A stretch of 64,000 bases of DNA from Planctomycetota bacterium (GCA_028281445.1 JANQJW010000018.1:64001-128000); one strand, 5' to 3'; shown: positions 17,864-27,198, numbered from the stretch's first letter. Numbers and translations are program-made. Notes: generated from the sequence alone by a model not told the origin.

Positions 17864-17890
17864 ATCCTACGAGGGGCTGAGCGGTAGGAT
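17864..17890. promoter_or_regulatory. Divergent palindromic -10 pair (ATCCTAC...GTAGGAT)
   Basis: TAGGAT on the minus strand (17869-17864) lies six bases before the C25 peptidase ATG. TAGGAT on the plus strand (17885-17890) lies 29 bases before the GTG at 17920, which has its own GGAGG site. Together they form a seven-base inverted repeat separated by 13 bases. Confidence 0.45.
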
Positions 17891-17919
17891 GACGGCCCTG
17901 CTCTGGAGGATCCGGCCCC

Positions 17920-18408
17920 GTGAATCCCGTCGCGCGCCTTCTCGTTGTCGCCCTGATCCGGCTGATCCTGATCTTCTTCGCAGGCTGGTTCGCCTTCAAG
18001 CAGGACGCGCTCGGCGAGGGCGTCCACATCGTCTCCCGGATCGGGCTCGTCCTGCTGTTCCTCGTCGTGTCGATCCTTCTCGGCGAGTTCGACAAGCTCC
18101 GTACGCACTTCGCCCTGCTCATCGGTGCGCTTCGCGCCGCCGGGGCGGGCGGTCCGGGCGGCGCCGCGGCGGCGGCGGCCGGCGCGATCGCGGCGGCAGG
18201 TGGCGCGGGGGCCCCTCAGGCCGACCCGCGGGCCTCGGTCGATATCCTCATCCGTGCGCTCGCCTCCGACGACGACGACACCCGCGACAAGGCGCACAAG
18301 CACCTCGTCCGCCTCACCGGCAAGAACCTGCCCGCCGAGACCGCGCTCTGGGAGCGCTGGTGGCAGGAGAACCGGGACAAGTTCAAGGGCGCGGCCGAGG
18401 GCGAGTAG
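17920..18408 (+). CDS. Small membrane protein with C-terminal HEAT-like motif
   Basis: The 162-residue product has two transmembrane helices (about 6-26 and 35-56). An Ala/Gly-rich linker (about 70-97) and a cytosolic or periplasmic tail follow. The tail, VDILIRALASDDDDTRDKAH then HLVRLTGKNLP and W..WW, resembles the end segment of many planctomycete HEAT proteins, in which one repeat is followed by an RLTG and a WxxWW element. A GGAGG ribosome site lies nine bases before the GTG start. The function is unknown. Confidence 0.75.
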   Translation: MNPVARLLVVALIRLILIFFAGWFAFKQDALGEGVHIVSRIGLVLLFLVVSILLGEFDKLRTHFALLIGALRAAGAGGPGGAAAAAAGAIAAAGGAGAPQADPRASVDILIRALASDDDDTRDKAHKHLVRLTGKNLPAETALWERWWQENRDKFKGAAEGE

Positions 18409-18479
18409 CGGGCGGAGGCAGGGCCCTGAAAAGGCCTTCAGACGCCCCGTTTCGGCGCCCAGACTGCCGCCCCTTCGCC

Positions 18480-18485
18480 GATAAT
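18480..18485 (+). promoter_or_regulatory. Putative -10 box (GATAAT) of the prenyl synthase gene
   Basis: GATAAT matches TATAAT at five of six positions and ends nine bases before the ATG at 18495. No ribosome site is present. Confidence 0.45.
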
Positions 18486-18494
18486 CCGGCCGCC

Positions 18495-19508
18495 ATGCAC
18501 GGCTCGTCCCCGACCTCCCGCAGCCGCCGCTCCGACATCCCGCGCATCCTCGAGCCGCTGCGCGAAGACCTGGAGCTCGTCGGCGTCAAGTACCGCCAGA
18601 TTCTCTCCGACGCGTCGCGAGAGAGCCGCGACATGGTGCGCCACGCCGCGCGCTTCAACGGCAAGCGCCTTCGTCCGGCAATGACGTGTATCGCCGCCCG
18701 GCTTGCCGGCAGCGGCATCACGTCCGATGTCGCAACGGTTGCCGCGGTCGTCGAGCTCATCCACACCGCAACGCTGGTACACGACGACATCCTCGACGGG
18801 GCCGAGGTGCGCCGCCGCGTCGCGACGTTGAACACCCGCTGGGGCGATCACGCCGCCGTGCTCGTCGGGGACGTGTTGTTCAGCAAGGCGTATCGCGCCG
18901 CCGCCTATCTGCAGGATCCCTTCGCCTCGCGCTACCTCAGCGATGTCGTTGCCAAGGTGCTCGAAGGCGAGATCCACCAGGACATCGCAGCGCACAATCC
19001 GTCGCTGCCCGAGAGCGCCTACCGCCAGATCATCCGTGGCAAGACGGCCGCGCTCTACGAAGCGGCCGTTACGGTCGGCGCGCACTACGGAAGCGGCGAC
19101 GAAGCGCTCAAGACCGCCCTGGGTCGCTACGGCCACCACCTGGGCATGGCGTTCCAGATCGTCGATGACCGTCTGGATCTGACCGGCGACGAGGACACGG
19201 TCGGCAAGTCGCTCGGTACGGACCTCAACGAAGGCAAGATGACGCTGCCCACCATCCTCTGGCTGGCGGCCAAGGATGCGGAGGAGCAGCCGGCGGCGCG
19301 CGCGCTCATCGAGCGCGCCTGGCAGGACCCCGAAGCGGCTCTCGAGCTGCGCAGGCGCCTGGACTCGGAAGGCGCCCTGGATCGCACCGACGCCGTTGCG
19401 CGGGAGGAGATCAACGAGGCCATGGCGGCCCTCGAAGCCCTCCCGAAGAGCCCGGAGCGGGACCTGCTGGCAACGATCGCCGGCTTCGTGACCTCGCGCA
19501 CGCGCTGA
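18495..19508 (+). CDS. Polyprenyl diphosphate synthase (trans, long chain)
   Basis: The enzyme condenses isopentenyl diphosphate onto an allylic primer to make the isoprenoid tail of quinones. The 337-residue protein has FNGKRLRPAM near residue 55. The first Asp-rich motif, VHDDILDGAEVRRR, is near 96 and the second, QIVDDRLDLTGD, near 223. GKSLGTDLNEGKMTLP is also conserved. The residues before the first motif (HTATLV) resemble octaprenyl/heptaprenyl synthases more than geranylgeranyl synthases, so an IspB-like role is likely. The ATG is chosen because an adjacent GATAAT box precedes it and the reading frame before it looks non-coding. Confidence 0.92.
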   Translation: MHGSSPTSRSRRSDIPRILEPLREDLELVGVKYRQILSDASRESRDMVRHAARFNGKRLRPAMTCIAARLAGSGITSDVATVAAVVELIHTATLVHDDILDGAEVRRRVATLNTRWGDHAAVLVGDVLFSKAYRAAAYLQDPFASRYLSDVVAKVLEGEIHQDIAAHNPSLPESAYRQIIRGKTAALYEAAVTVGAHYGSGDEALKTALGRYGHHLGMAFQIVDDRLDLTGDEDTVGKSLGTDLNEGKMTLPTILWLAAKDAEEQPAARALIERAWQDPEAALELRRRLDSEGALDRTDAVAREEINEAMAALEALPKSPERDLLATIAGFVTSRTR

Positions 19509-19541
19509 AGAGCGACTCGAAGATCACCCCCTGGTCGCCCT

Positions 19542-19559
19542 TTGTTACGGCTTCGTCAT
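19542..19559 (+). promoter_or_regulatory. Pho-box-like direct repeat upstream of the porin gene
   Basis: TTGTTAC-GGCT-TCGTCAT has the 7-4-7 spacing of PhoB binding sites. Each half matches CTGTCAY at five of seven positions. The spacer is not A/T-rich and no PhoB/PhoR gene is in view, so this is tentative. The remaining 140 bases before the gene show no clear promoter. Confidence 0.25.
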
Positions 19560-19703
19560 AGACCATCGGGTTTCACGATGGTTGCTCCTGCACTATCGGG
19601 ATAGGCGCTCGAAAAGGGGTGGTCTTCATGCGATCTGCACGCGGGGGGGAAGCTTCCTTTACCGCGCCTCCCTACTGTCCCGTTCAACAGGAGGGAGAAC
19701 CCC

Positions 19704-21077
19704 ATGCGAAAGCAGATTGCGATCATGAGCTTTGGGCTCGTGCTGGCGCTCGTCCTGTCGGCGACGTCGGCGTGGGCCGCGGATGAGGACCTGCGGGCCG
19801 TCATTCGTGACGAGATCCAGCAGTACCAGCAGGCTGACAAGAAGAAGGATGGAAACAACTTCAAGGCCTACTGGAAGGACGGTATCCGTCTCGATACCAA
19901 CAACAAGAAGGTCAAGATCAAGCTCGGCGGCCGCTTGATGCTCGACTTCTGGGCAGTGGACGACTCCGACTTCCCGGGTGCGATCGGCCCCAGCGGCTCC
20001 GACACCTGGATCGACGTGCGCCGCGCGCGGTTCTACTTCGCAGGCGAGCTCTATAAGCACGTCGAGTTCAAGCTTCAGGTGGACTTCCAGAACCCCAACA
20101 ACCCCGAGTTCCGCGACGCCTACATCGGCATCAAGAACCTGCGTGACTGCTGGGGCTGCGGTGTACCGCGCCTGCGCGTCGGCAACATGAAGGTGCCCTT
20201 CAGCCTCGAGGAGCTGACGTCCTCACGCTACATCACGTTCATGGAGCGTTCGGCGCCCACCAACGCCTTCGCGCCCGCGCGTCGCTTCGGCCTCCAGTTC
20301 TTCGACGTCTTCCGCGGTGGCCAGTTCGGCTACAACGTCATGGCCTTCACGTTCGAGAACAGCGACTCCTTCGCCAATGACGGCGGCGCCGAGATCGACG
20401 ACGGCTGGGGTGTTGCGGGCCGCCTCTGGTGGGCGCCCTGGTACGACTGCGCGTGCAAGTGCAAGCGCCTCCACCTCGGGGTAGCCGCCTACTACGGCGA
20501 CGATGTCGGGAACACGGGCTCCGGCCTCAACAACCGCCCGCGCTTCCGCGCCCGCGGCGGCTACGGCCAGGGCGCGCGCCTCGTCAACACCGGCCGCCTG
20601 ACGGTCGACGACCTGCTCGTGATCGGCGCCGAGGTGGCGTTCGTCTACGGCCCCTGGTCCGTTCAGGGTGAGTACATGATCGCCAACGTTAACCGACCGA
20701 CCGGCCAGACGGACCCCACCTTCACGGGTTGGTACGCGCAGGCCAGCTACTGGCTCACCGGTGAGTGCCGTCCCTACAAGGCCGGCGTCTTTGGCCGCGT
20801 CAAGCCCTGCTGCAACTTCCTCGACAACGACTGCTGCTGCAAGGGTGGCTGGGAGCTGGCCGCGCGCTACAGCTTCACGGACCTCGAGGACTCCGGTGTG
20901 ACCGGTGGTGAGATGGGCGTGTTCACGTTCGGCGTGAACTGGCACCTCAACCCGAACGCACGCATCATGCTCAACGTCATCTACGACAACGTCGATGGCG
21001 GCCCGTTGCTTGGCAACAACATCAACAACAACGGCAATCTCTGGGGTGTCGGCATGCGTTGGCAGGTCGACTGGTAG
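19704..21077 (+). CDS. Phosphate-selective-type porin (OprP/OprO family), cysteine-rich
   Basis: The 457-residue protein has a signal peptide (cleavage near SAWA-ADED) and a short helical segment (EIQQYQQAD). The beta-barrel follows: KIKLGGRLMLDFWAV, DVRRARFYFAGELYKHVEFKLQVDF and FRDAYIGIKNL are typical of the porin P family, as is KVPFSLEELTSSRYITFMERS. It ends VGMRWQVDW, with a terminal aromatic residue as outer-membrane barrels usually have. The family forms anion channels for phosphate or polyphosphate. Eleven cysteines sit in presumed loops (CWGC near 149, CxCxC near 249, CC and CCC near 369-378), which is odd for a porin. A GGAGGG site lies eight bases before the ATG. Confidence 0.88.
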   Translation: MRKQIAIMSFGLVLALVLSATSAWAADEDLRAVIRDEIQQYQQADKKKDGNNFKAYWKDGIRLDTNNKKVKIKLGGRLMLDFWAVDDSDFPGAIGPSGSDTWIDVRRARFYFAGELYKHVEFKLQVDFQNPNNPEFRDAYIGIKNLRDCWGCGVPRLRVGNMKVPFSLEELTSSRYITFMERSAPTNAFAPARRFGLQFFDVFRGGQFGYNVMAFTFENSDSFANDGGAEIDDGWGVAGRLWWAPWYDCACKCKRLHLGVAAYYGDDVGNTGSGLNNRPRFRARGGYGQGARLVNTGRLTVDDLLVIGAEVAFVYGPWSVQGEYMIANVNRPTGQTDPTFTGWYAQASYWLTGECRPYKAGVFGRVKPCCNFLDNDCCCKGGWELAARYSFTDLEDSGVTGGEMGVFTFGVNWHLNPNARIMLNVIYDNVDGGPLLGNNINNNGNLWGVGMRWQVDW

Positions 21078-21129
21078 ACGGTTTCCCTTTGCTTCCACCC
21101 TCCGCGGGCGTTCCGCAGAGGCGATTCCA

Positions 21130-21162
21130 CCGGGGAAGGCGCTCCGCGCCTTCCCCGGTTTT
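21130..21162 (+). terminator. Rho-independent terminator of the porin gene
   Basis: A perfect 13-base-pair stem (CCGGGGAAGGCGC, loop TCC, GCGCCTTCCCCGG) is followed directly by TTTT. It lies 53 bases after the porin stop. Confidence 0.85.
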
Positions 21163-21277
21163 CGTAGGCCCACCGCGAGCACGGAGGAGCCGTTCACGCC
21201 GGGATTTCGGATTCTGGTGGATCTGTTGGAATAAGGGCGGGCAAAACGGGCACTCTTCAAGATGAGGAGGAGGTCCG

Positions 21278-21847
21278 TTGTCCGGTCCCGGTCCGTCACC
21301 CGAGCAGCTCTACGACGAGCTCGTCACGCAGCACGCAGACGCGCTCTGGCGCCTCGCGTTCCGCCTGACCGGGGACTTCGACGACGCCGAGGACCTCACC
21401 CAGGAGGCCTACTACGAGGCCTGGCGCTCGATCGGCGGGCTGCGCGCCCCCGAGGCGGGCCGGTCCTGGCTGATCACCATCCTCATGCGACGCGCGTCGC
21501 GGCGCCTACGCGCCGTCCGGCGCGATCCCGTGACCGAGCGCGCGATCGAAGACAGCCTCGATGCCGCCCCCGACGAGGGGGTGTCTCTCCTCGATCTCGG
21601 CGAGCGTCAGGACGACATCCAGAAGGCGCTGGACGCCCTCGATCCCACGCGCCGGTCGGTCTTCCTCTTGGTCTGCCTCGAGGACATGACGTGCAGGGAG
21701 GCGGCGAAGGTCCTCGACATCCCGCTGGGGACCGCGCTGTCGCGCATCCACCGCGCGCGCAGCGAGCTCCGCTGGTCGCTCCGGCATATGCAGCCGCGGG
21801 GCGGCACGGCCAGGGACGCGGATCAGGCCGGGGCGGGTGGGGCATGA
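21278..21847 (+). CDS. ECF-type RNA polymerase sigma factor
   Basis: The 189-residue product has region 2 (LYDELVTQHADALWRLAFRL, then DAEDLTQEAYYEAWRS) and region 4 (ALDALDPTRRSVFLLVCLED, then EAAKVLDIPLGTALSRIHRA), with no regions 1 or 3. That is the layout of extracytoplasmic-function sigma factors. The start is TTG, chosen because GGAGGAGG lies a few bases before it and the reading frame before that is not sigma-like. The stop overlaps the next gene as ATGA. It probably controls the efflux genes that follow, and possibly its own promoter. Confidence 0.92.
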   Translation: MSGPGPSPEQLYDELVTQHADALWRLAFRLTGDFDDAEDLTQEAYYEAWRSIGGLRAPEAGRSWLITILMRRASRRLRAVRRDPVTERAIEDSLDAAPDEGVSLLDLGERQDDIQKALDALDPTRRSVFLLVCLEDMTCREAAKVLDIPLGTALSRIHRARSELRWSLRHMQPRGGTARDADQAGAGGA

Positions 21848-22620
21848 GCGCGCAGCGCAAGTGGCTCGAGGAGCTGGGCGAGGCGGCGACGCTCCCCGCG
21901 AGCGATCCGCGCCGCGCCGAGATGGAGGCGCGCGTCCAGGCGCGCGGCGGCCAGGCGCTGGCCCATTGGCAGGCACTCATCGCCGAAGACGCCGCGTGGC
22001 GCGGCGCCCTGCGCGTCGGCGAGGCGCCGGAGGGACTTGCGGACCGCCTGCGCGCGATTCCCGAGCAGAACGCACCGGTGACGACCGCGTCGGCGGTCCT
22101 CGCACGTACTCCGCGCTGGCTCTGGGCCGGTGTGGCGGTCGTTGCCGTCGGCGTGCTGGTCGTGCTGATCGCCGGAGCGCTGCACCCGAACCCGATCCAG
22201 GAGGTCGCCCTCCTCGCGCTCAACGACCACCTCGATACGCACTCGCAAGACGTGCACGCGGACGAGCCGGCGGAGCTGGCCCGGCGCCTGCAGAGTCACC
22301 TGCCGTTCCCGGTCGAGGTGCCCTCGCTCGGCGAGGGCATCGTTCCCGTGGGCGGTCGCAAGTGCACCCTGGGCTCGCACATCGTCGCGTTCACCGCCTG
22401 GCAAGGTCGCGGCGGGCGCCTCAGCATGGTGCAGCTCAAGCCCGCCGACTTCGGCCTCGCAGCAAACATGGCGCCTCGTGTCGTCCGTCCAGAAGGCGAC
22501 GCGGCGCGTGCGCACCCGCTCGACGTTCTCTTCTTCGGCAACGGCGAATACGTCTGGGTCGTCGTTGCCGACGACGCGCAAGACCTCCGACGAGTCCGCG
22601 ACTCCCTCGGAAACATTTAG
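21844..22620 (+). CDS. Probable transmembrane anti-sigma factor
   Basis: The 258-residue protein has a cytosolic N-terminal part (about 1-95), one transmembrane helix (about 97-118, WLWAGVAVVAVGVLVVLIAG) and an extracytoplasmic domain. This is the topology of ECF anti-sigma factors. The N-terminal part lacks an obvious zinc-binding HxxxCxxC motif. The outer part (SHLPFPVEVPSLGEGIVPVGG, later CTLGSHIVAFTAW) resembles the DUF-type domains found in some putative transmembrane anti-sigma factors of metal or redox stress. The assignment rests on its ATGA overlap with the sigma gene and on topology. The next start, of the RND pump, is only 12 bases away. Confidence 0.72.
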   Translation: MSAQRKWLEELGEAATLPASDPRRAEMEARVQARGGQALAHWQALIAEDAAWRGALRVGEAPEGLADRLRAIPEQNAPVTTASAVLARTPRWLWAGVAVVAVGVLVVLIAGALHPNPIQEVALLALNDHLDTHSQDVHADEPAELARRLQSHLPFPVEVPSLGEGIVPVGGRKCTLGSHIVAFTAWQGRGGRLSMVQLKPADFGLAANMAPRVVRPEGDAARAHPLDVLFFGNGEYVWVVVADDAQDLRRVRDSLGNI

Positions 22621-22632
22621 AGGTACCCACGC

Positions 22633-25600
22633 ATGGTCAAGCTCGCAGTCCGGTTCCCGCATGGCGTGCTGGTGTTCGTGTTGGCAACACTGGTCCTCGG
22701 CTACGCCACGTACCAGGAAATGCCGACCGACGTGCTGCCGGTCTACAAGAAGCCTGCGGTGCAGATCCTCACGATGTATCCGGGCATGCCCGCGGTGAAC
22801 ATCGAGAAGGACATCACGAGCCGCATCCAGCGCTGGACCGGGCAGAGCGTCGGCATCGAGCACCAGGAAGCCAAGTCGATGCTCGGCATCAGCATCGTGA
22901 AGGACTTCTTCCACGAGGACATCGACCCGGACGCAGCCATGGCGCAGGTGTCCGCGTACGCGATCTCCGACCTCTACTATCTTCCGCCGGGCACGTGGTC
23001 GCCCATGATGATGCCCTTCGACCCGACGGCGACGTTCCCGCTGTGCCTCCTGGCCGTCTCCAGTGACGTCGACGCCGAAGGCAAGGTCATGTACGACGAG
23101 ACGGCGCTCTACGACGTTGCGTACTTCCAGCTCCGCAACCGCATGCAGAGCATCTCGGGCGTCGTCGCGCCCGCCGTCTACGGCGGCAAGCTGCGCCGCA
23201 TCCTGGCCTACACCGATCCGGCGCGCATGGAGGCGATGGGCAAGTCATCCATGGACGTCGTCGAGAAGATCGACGCCAACAACGTGTTCATCCCGGTGGG
23301 GGCGGCGCGCATCCAAGGCACGGACTACCTGCTCGACAGCGACGCGCTGCCGCCAAGCCCGGAGGACATCAACGACTTTCCGCTGTTCGAAGAAAACGGG
23401 CGTCTGGTCCGCATTCGCGACGTCGCCGACGTCCAGGACAGCTCCGAGATCCAGTCCAACATCGTGCGCATCGACGGCGCGCGCCAGGCCTACATCCCGA
23501 TCTACCGCCAGCCCGGCTCGAACACGATCGCCATCATCCAGGGCGTCAAGGACCAGCTCGAGCCGATCAAGGCGCGCTTGCCCGGCGGCATCAACCTCGA
23601 CGTGATCTTCGACCAGTCGATCTTCGTGCGAAAGGCCATCAACAACCTGTTGCTCGAGATGGCCATCGGCGGCTTGTTGGCAGCGTTGATGATCCTGATC
23701 TTCCTGCGCAGCTTCCGCACGACGGTCTTCATCCTCATCCAGCTGCCGCTCACCGTCGTCGCCGCGCTCGTCGGTCTGTATTTCACGGGCCAGACGATCA
23801 ACATGATGACGCTCGGCGGCTTGGCGCTCGTGACGGGCATGATCCTCGACGAGGGCATCGTGGCCATCGAGAACATTGCGCGCCACCTCGAGATGGGCAA
23901 GGGCCCCAGGGAGGCCGCGATCGAGGGCATGCGCGAGATGGCGCGTCCGCGCCTGCTCATCATGTTCACGGTGACGGTCGTCTTCTTCCCCGTCATCTTC
24001 CTGGCCGGTATCGGCAAGTACCTCTTCGTGCCGATGGCGATCTCCGTCGCCTTTGCCATGCTCTTCTCCTACCTCTTCACCATGACCTTCCTGCCGCTGT
24101 TGGCCTCGCGCTTCCTCAAGGCGCACGGCGAGGAGCGCGGGATCTGGGCCCTGTTCAAGAACGGGTTCGAGGCGTTCCAGAACGGCTACAAGCGCCTGCT
24201 CGTCGTGGCGCTGCGCGCGCGCTGGGTGACCGTCGCCGCTGCGGCGGGGCTGATCGCGTTTGCCTTCATCGCGTTGTTCCCAATGCTCGGTCAGGAGCTG
24301 TTCCCCAAGGTCGACGCGGGGCAGTTCATGATCCGCGTACGCGAGACACCCGGTCTGGCGCCGGCCGAGACCGAGAAGACCTGCATCGAGGTCGAGAAGG
24401 CCATCCAGGGCGTCATCGACGACAAGACGCTCGTGAAGATGATCACCAACATCGGCGTGCTCAATGAGTGGCCCGCGGCCTACACGCCCAACTCGGGCTC
24501 AGGCGACGCCTTCATCAGCATCCAGCTCAGTGAAGATCCCGATCGTCGCAGCGTGTTCAGCTACGTCGACGAGCTGCGGCCGCTGCTCAACGAGAAGTTC
24601 CCGGGCGTCGAGTTCTCATTCGACACCGCCGGCATCCTCTCCGCTGCCGTGAACAACGGCGTGGCCGCACCGATCAACGTTCAGGTCGACGGCAAGGACC
24701 TCTGGGTCGCGCGCCGCATCGCCGAGGAGGTGCGCACCCGCGTCGCGGCGATCGAGGGCGCGAAGGACGTGCGGATCCAGCAGCAGCTGGACACGCCCAT
24801 GTACCGCATCGAGATCGACCGCGAGAAGGCCTACCTGCTGGGCATCAACGCGGGCGATATCGTGAAGAACGTCGTCACGGCCTTCCGCTCCTCGATCTCG
24901 TTCGCCAAGTCGTTCTGGCTCGATCCGGGCAACGGCAACCACTACTTCGTGGGCGCGCAGTATCCGGTGGAGGCGATGGACACGCGCCAGGCAATCGAAG
25001 AAACCGTGATCAACCCGGGCGACGGGCGGCGTCCGATTCAGCTCAAGACGGTCGCCAAGATCCACCGCGACATCGCGCCCAACGAGGTCACGCACCTCAA
25101 CATCACGCGCGTCACGGACATCTTCGCCAACGTCGAAGGCCGCGACACGGGCTCGGTGGCCGAAGAGGTGGACGTCATCCTGCAGGACATGCGAGACGCC
25201 GGGAAGATCCCGAAGGGCTACGCGATCCACAACCGCGGCGAGGTGAAGATCATGCGCGAGTCCTTCGAAGGGCTCGGCTTCGGTCTGATCATGGCGGCCG
25301 TTCTCGTCTACCTCGTGATGGTGCTATTGTTCCGGTCGTTCCTCGACCCGTTCATCGTCATCCTGGCGGTGCCGCTGGGGTTCGTCGGCGTGATCCTGAT
25401 GCTGCTGCTGACGGACACGACACTCAACATCCAGTCGATCATGGGCGTGATCATGATGGTCGGCATCGTGGTGGCGTTCTCGACGCTGCTCGTCGAGTTC
25501 GCCAACCAGCTGCGCCGCCGAGGCATGGACACGTTCGAGGCCGTGGTGGAAGCCTCCGCCACGCGCCTGCGCCCGATCCTGATGACTTCGTTCGCCGCCG

Positions 25601-25764
25601 TTCTCGGTCTGACACCGATGGCACTACACGGCGGCGCCAACATCCCTCTCGCACGCGCCGTCATCGGCGGCGTGCTGGCCGCGACGGTCCTGACCCTGTT
25701 CGTCGTGCCCGCTCTCTACGTCATGGTCCGCGGCCGCTCGTCGGCCCGGAAGGAGGTTGCGTAA
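22633..25764 (+). CDS. RND efflux transporter, inner-membrane permease
   Basis: The 1043-residue protein is a full-length AcrB/CzcA-superfamily pump: helix 1, a large periplasmic loop, helices 2-6 (about 335-540), a second loop and helices 8-12. Helix 4 carries the proton-relay acids as GMILDEGIVAIEN (D406, E407). The usual Lys of helix 10 is absent; the equivalent segment reads GIVVAFSTLLVEFA. It therefore belongs neither to the classic HAE1 type (DD plus K) nor clearly to the metal-exporting CzcA type. The substrate is unknown. It lies after the ECF/anti-sigma pair and before its adaptor and channel. The gene order pump-adaptor-channel is unusual, since the adaptor usually comes first. Confidence 0.93.
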   Translation: MVKLAVRFPHGVLVFVLATLVLGYATYQEMPTDVLPVYKKPAVQILTMYPGMPAVNIEKDITSRIQRWTGQSVGIEHQEAKSMLGISIVKDFFHEDIDPDAAMAQVSAYAISDLYYLPPGTWSPMMMPFDPTATFPLCLLAVSSDVDAEGKVMYDETALYDVAYFQLRNRMQSISGVVAPAVYGGKLRRILAYTDPARMEAMGKSSMDVVEKIDANNVFIPVGAARIQGTDYLLDSDALPPSPEDINDFPLFEENGRLVRIRDVADVQDSSEIQSNIVRIDGARQAYIPIYRQPGSNTIAIIQGVKDQLEPIKARLPGGINLDVIFDQSIFVRKAINNLLLEMAIGGLLAALMILIFLRSFRTTVFILIQLPLTVVAALVGLYFTGQTINMMTLGGLALVTGMILDEGIVAIENIARHLEMGKGPREAAIEGMREMARPRLLIMFTVTVVFFPVIFLAGIGKYLFVPMAISVAFAMLFSYLFTMTFLPLLASRFLKAHGEERGIWALFKNGFEAFQNGYKRLLVVALRARWVTVAAAAGLIAFAFIALFPMLGQELFPKVDAGQFMIRVRETPGLAPAETEKTCIEVEKAIQGVIDDKTLVKMITNIGVLNEWPAAYTPNSGSGDAFISIQLSEDPDRRSVFSYVDELRPLLNEKFPGVEFSFDTAGILSAAVNNGVAAPINVQVDGKDLWVARRIAEEVRTRVAAIEGAKDVRIQQQLDTPMYRIEIDREKAYLLGINAGDIVKNVVTAFRSSISFAKSFWLDPGNGNHYFVGAQYPVEAMDTRQAIEETVINPGDGRRPIQLKTVAKIHRDIAPNEVTHLNITRVTDIFANVEGRDTGSVAEEVDVILQDMRDAGKIPKGYAIHNRGEVKIMRESFEGLGFGLIMAAVLVYLVMVLLFRSFLDPFIVILAVPLGFVGVILMLLLTDTTLNIQSIMGVIMMVGIVVAFSTLLVEFANQLRRRGMDTFEAVVEASATRLRPILMTSFAAVLGLTPMALHGGANIPLARAVIGGVLAATVLTLFVVPALYVMVRGRSSARKEVA

Positions 25765-25767
25765 CCC

Positions 25768-27189
25768 ATGAGCCGTGAACGCAAGATCCAGCTGTTCTCC
25801 CTCGTCCTCATCGCCGGGTGCATCGGCCTGGCCGGCGTCTTCCGCGAGACGGTGCTGTCCGTCGACCCGCCGGCGCACGCCAAACCCGAGCCGCCGATGC
25901 GCAAGCCGCCGAGTGTCGAGTACGTGACTCCACGCACCGGCTCCATCCGGCGCGCGGTGCGCATGGCGGCCGAGATCCGGCCGTATCGCGAGGCGATGAT
26001 CTACGGCCAGGTGGCCGGCTACGTGCAGGCGCACCCGGTCGAGGTCGGCACGCGCGTCGACGCTTCTACGGTGTTGCTCGAGATCGACGCGCCCGAGCTC
26101 GACGCGGCCGTCACGACAGCCAAGAGCAGCGTCGCGCGCTCCACAGCGGCCATCGCCGAGTCCGAGGCCGCGGTGGTCGAGGCGCAGCAAGGGCTCGCGG
26201 AAGCGAAAGCAAAGGCGACGCAAGCCCAGGGCATGATCAAGGTCGCCGAGGCGCACCTCGTGGAGGAGCGCGCCGACCTCGAAACGAAGCAGAAGATCTT
26301 CGACCGCGTCGAGCGCGTGCGTACGGAGAGTCCGAACATGATGTCGCAGGACCGGGTCGATCGCGCCCGCGGCGAGTTCGGCGTGGCCAAGGCGCAGACG
26401 CAGGCCGCCGAGATCGCCGTGCGCGGCGCGCAGGACAACTACAAGGTGGCGCAAGCACGAGTCGCTGCGGCCAAGGCACGCATCACGGCCGCCGAGGCCG
26501 GCGTGACGGCTGCCAAGGCGCAGGAGAAGCTGGCCATGTCCAAGCAGGCCGAAGCGGAAGCCCGCGAGGCCTTCACGACGATCAAGGCGCCGTTCAGCGG
26601 CGTCGTCGCCGAGCGCATGGTGGACACCGGCAACCTCGTCATGGACGCCACGCGCAACAGCGCCGCCATGCCGCTCTTCCGCGTCGTGTCGGACGACCGG
26701 CTGCGCGCGCGGTTCTTCCTCGCCGAGCCCGACTGCCCGCACGTCAAGGTCGGCAACGACGTCGAGCTCTACATCGATGTCCTGCCCGGAAAGGTCTACA
26801 AGGGCACGATCACGCGCATCGCCGACGCGCTGGACCCGAAGACACGCACGATGGAGGTCGAGGCCGAGCTCGACAATCCGAAGGGCCCGGACGGCAAGAA
26901 GGTCCTGCGCACGGACATGTTTGCGCGCGTGAAGGTCTACCTGGAGCAGTACGAGAACACGCTGATCCTTCCGGCGGACTGCGTCAAGACGAAGAAGCGC
27001 AAGAGCACGGTCCTCGTGATCCAGGACGACGACACCGTGCAGCCCATCGAGGTCCAGATCGGCGTGGACGACGGCAAGGAGATCCAGATCGTCAGCACGA
27101 ACATCAACACGAGCTCGCGGATCGTCTTCAAGGGTGGAGGGAAAGTCGCAGCGGGTGAGAAGGTCACGCCCACGGCGGCGAAGAACTAA
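25768..27189 (+). CDS. RND efflux periplasmic adaptor subunit
   Basis: The 473-residue protein has an N-terminal hydrophobic anchor (about 7-27). A lipoyl half (YGQVAGYVQAHPVEVGTRV) is followed by a long Ala/Glu/Lys-rich coiled-coil hairpin (about 110-265). The second lipoyl half is FTTIKAPFSGVVAERMVDTGNLV, followed by the beta-barrel (RARFFLAEPDCPHVKVGNDV). The membrane-proximal domain has LDPKTRTMEVEAEL. This is the HlyD/AcrA family that links the pump to the outer channel. A strong AAGGAGGT site lies before the ATG, four bases after the pump stop. Confidence 0.93.
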   Translation: MSRERKIQLFSLVLIAGCIGLAGVFRETVLSVDPPAHAKPEPPMRKPPSVEYVTPRTGSIRRAVRMAAEIRPYREAMIYGQVAGYVQAHPVEVGTRVDASTVLLEIDAPELDAAVTTAKSSVARSTAAIAESEAAVVEAQQGLAEAKAKATQAQGMIKVAEAHLVEERADLETKQKIFDRVERVRTESPNMMSQDRVDRARGEFGVAKAQTQAAEIAVRGAQDNYKVAQARVAAAKARITAAEAGVTAAKAQEKLAMSKQAEAEAREAFTTIKAPFSGVVAERMVDTGNLVMDATRNSAAMPLFRVVSDDRLRARFFLAEPDCPHVKVGNDVELYIDVLPGKVYKGTITRIADALDPKTRTMEVEAELDNPKGPDGKKVLRTDMFARVKVYLEQYENTLILPADCVKTKKRKSTVLVIQDDDTVQPIEVQIGVDDGKEIQIVSTNINTSSRIVFKGGGKVAAGEKVTPTAAKN

Positions 27190-27198
27190 GGAGGCACC

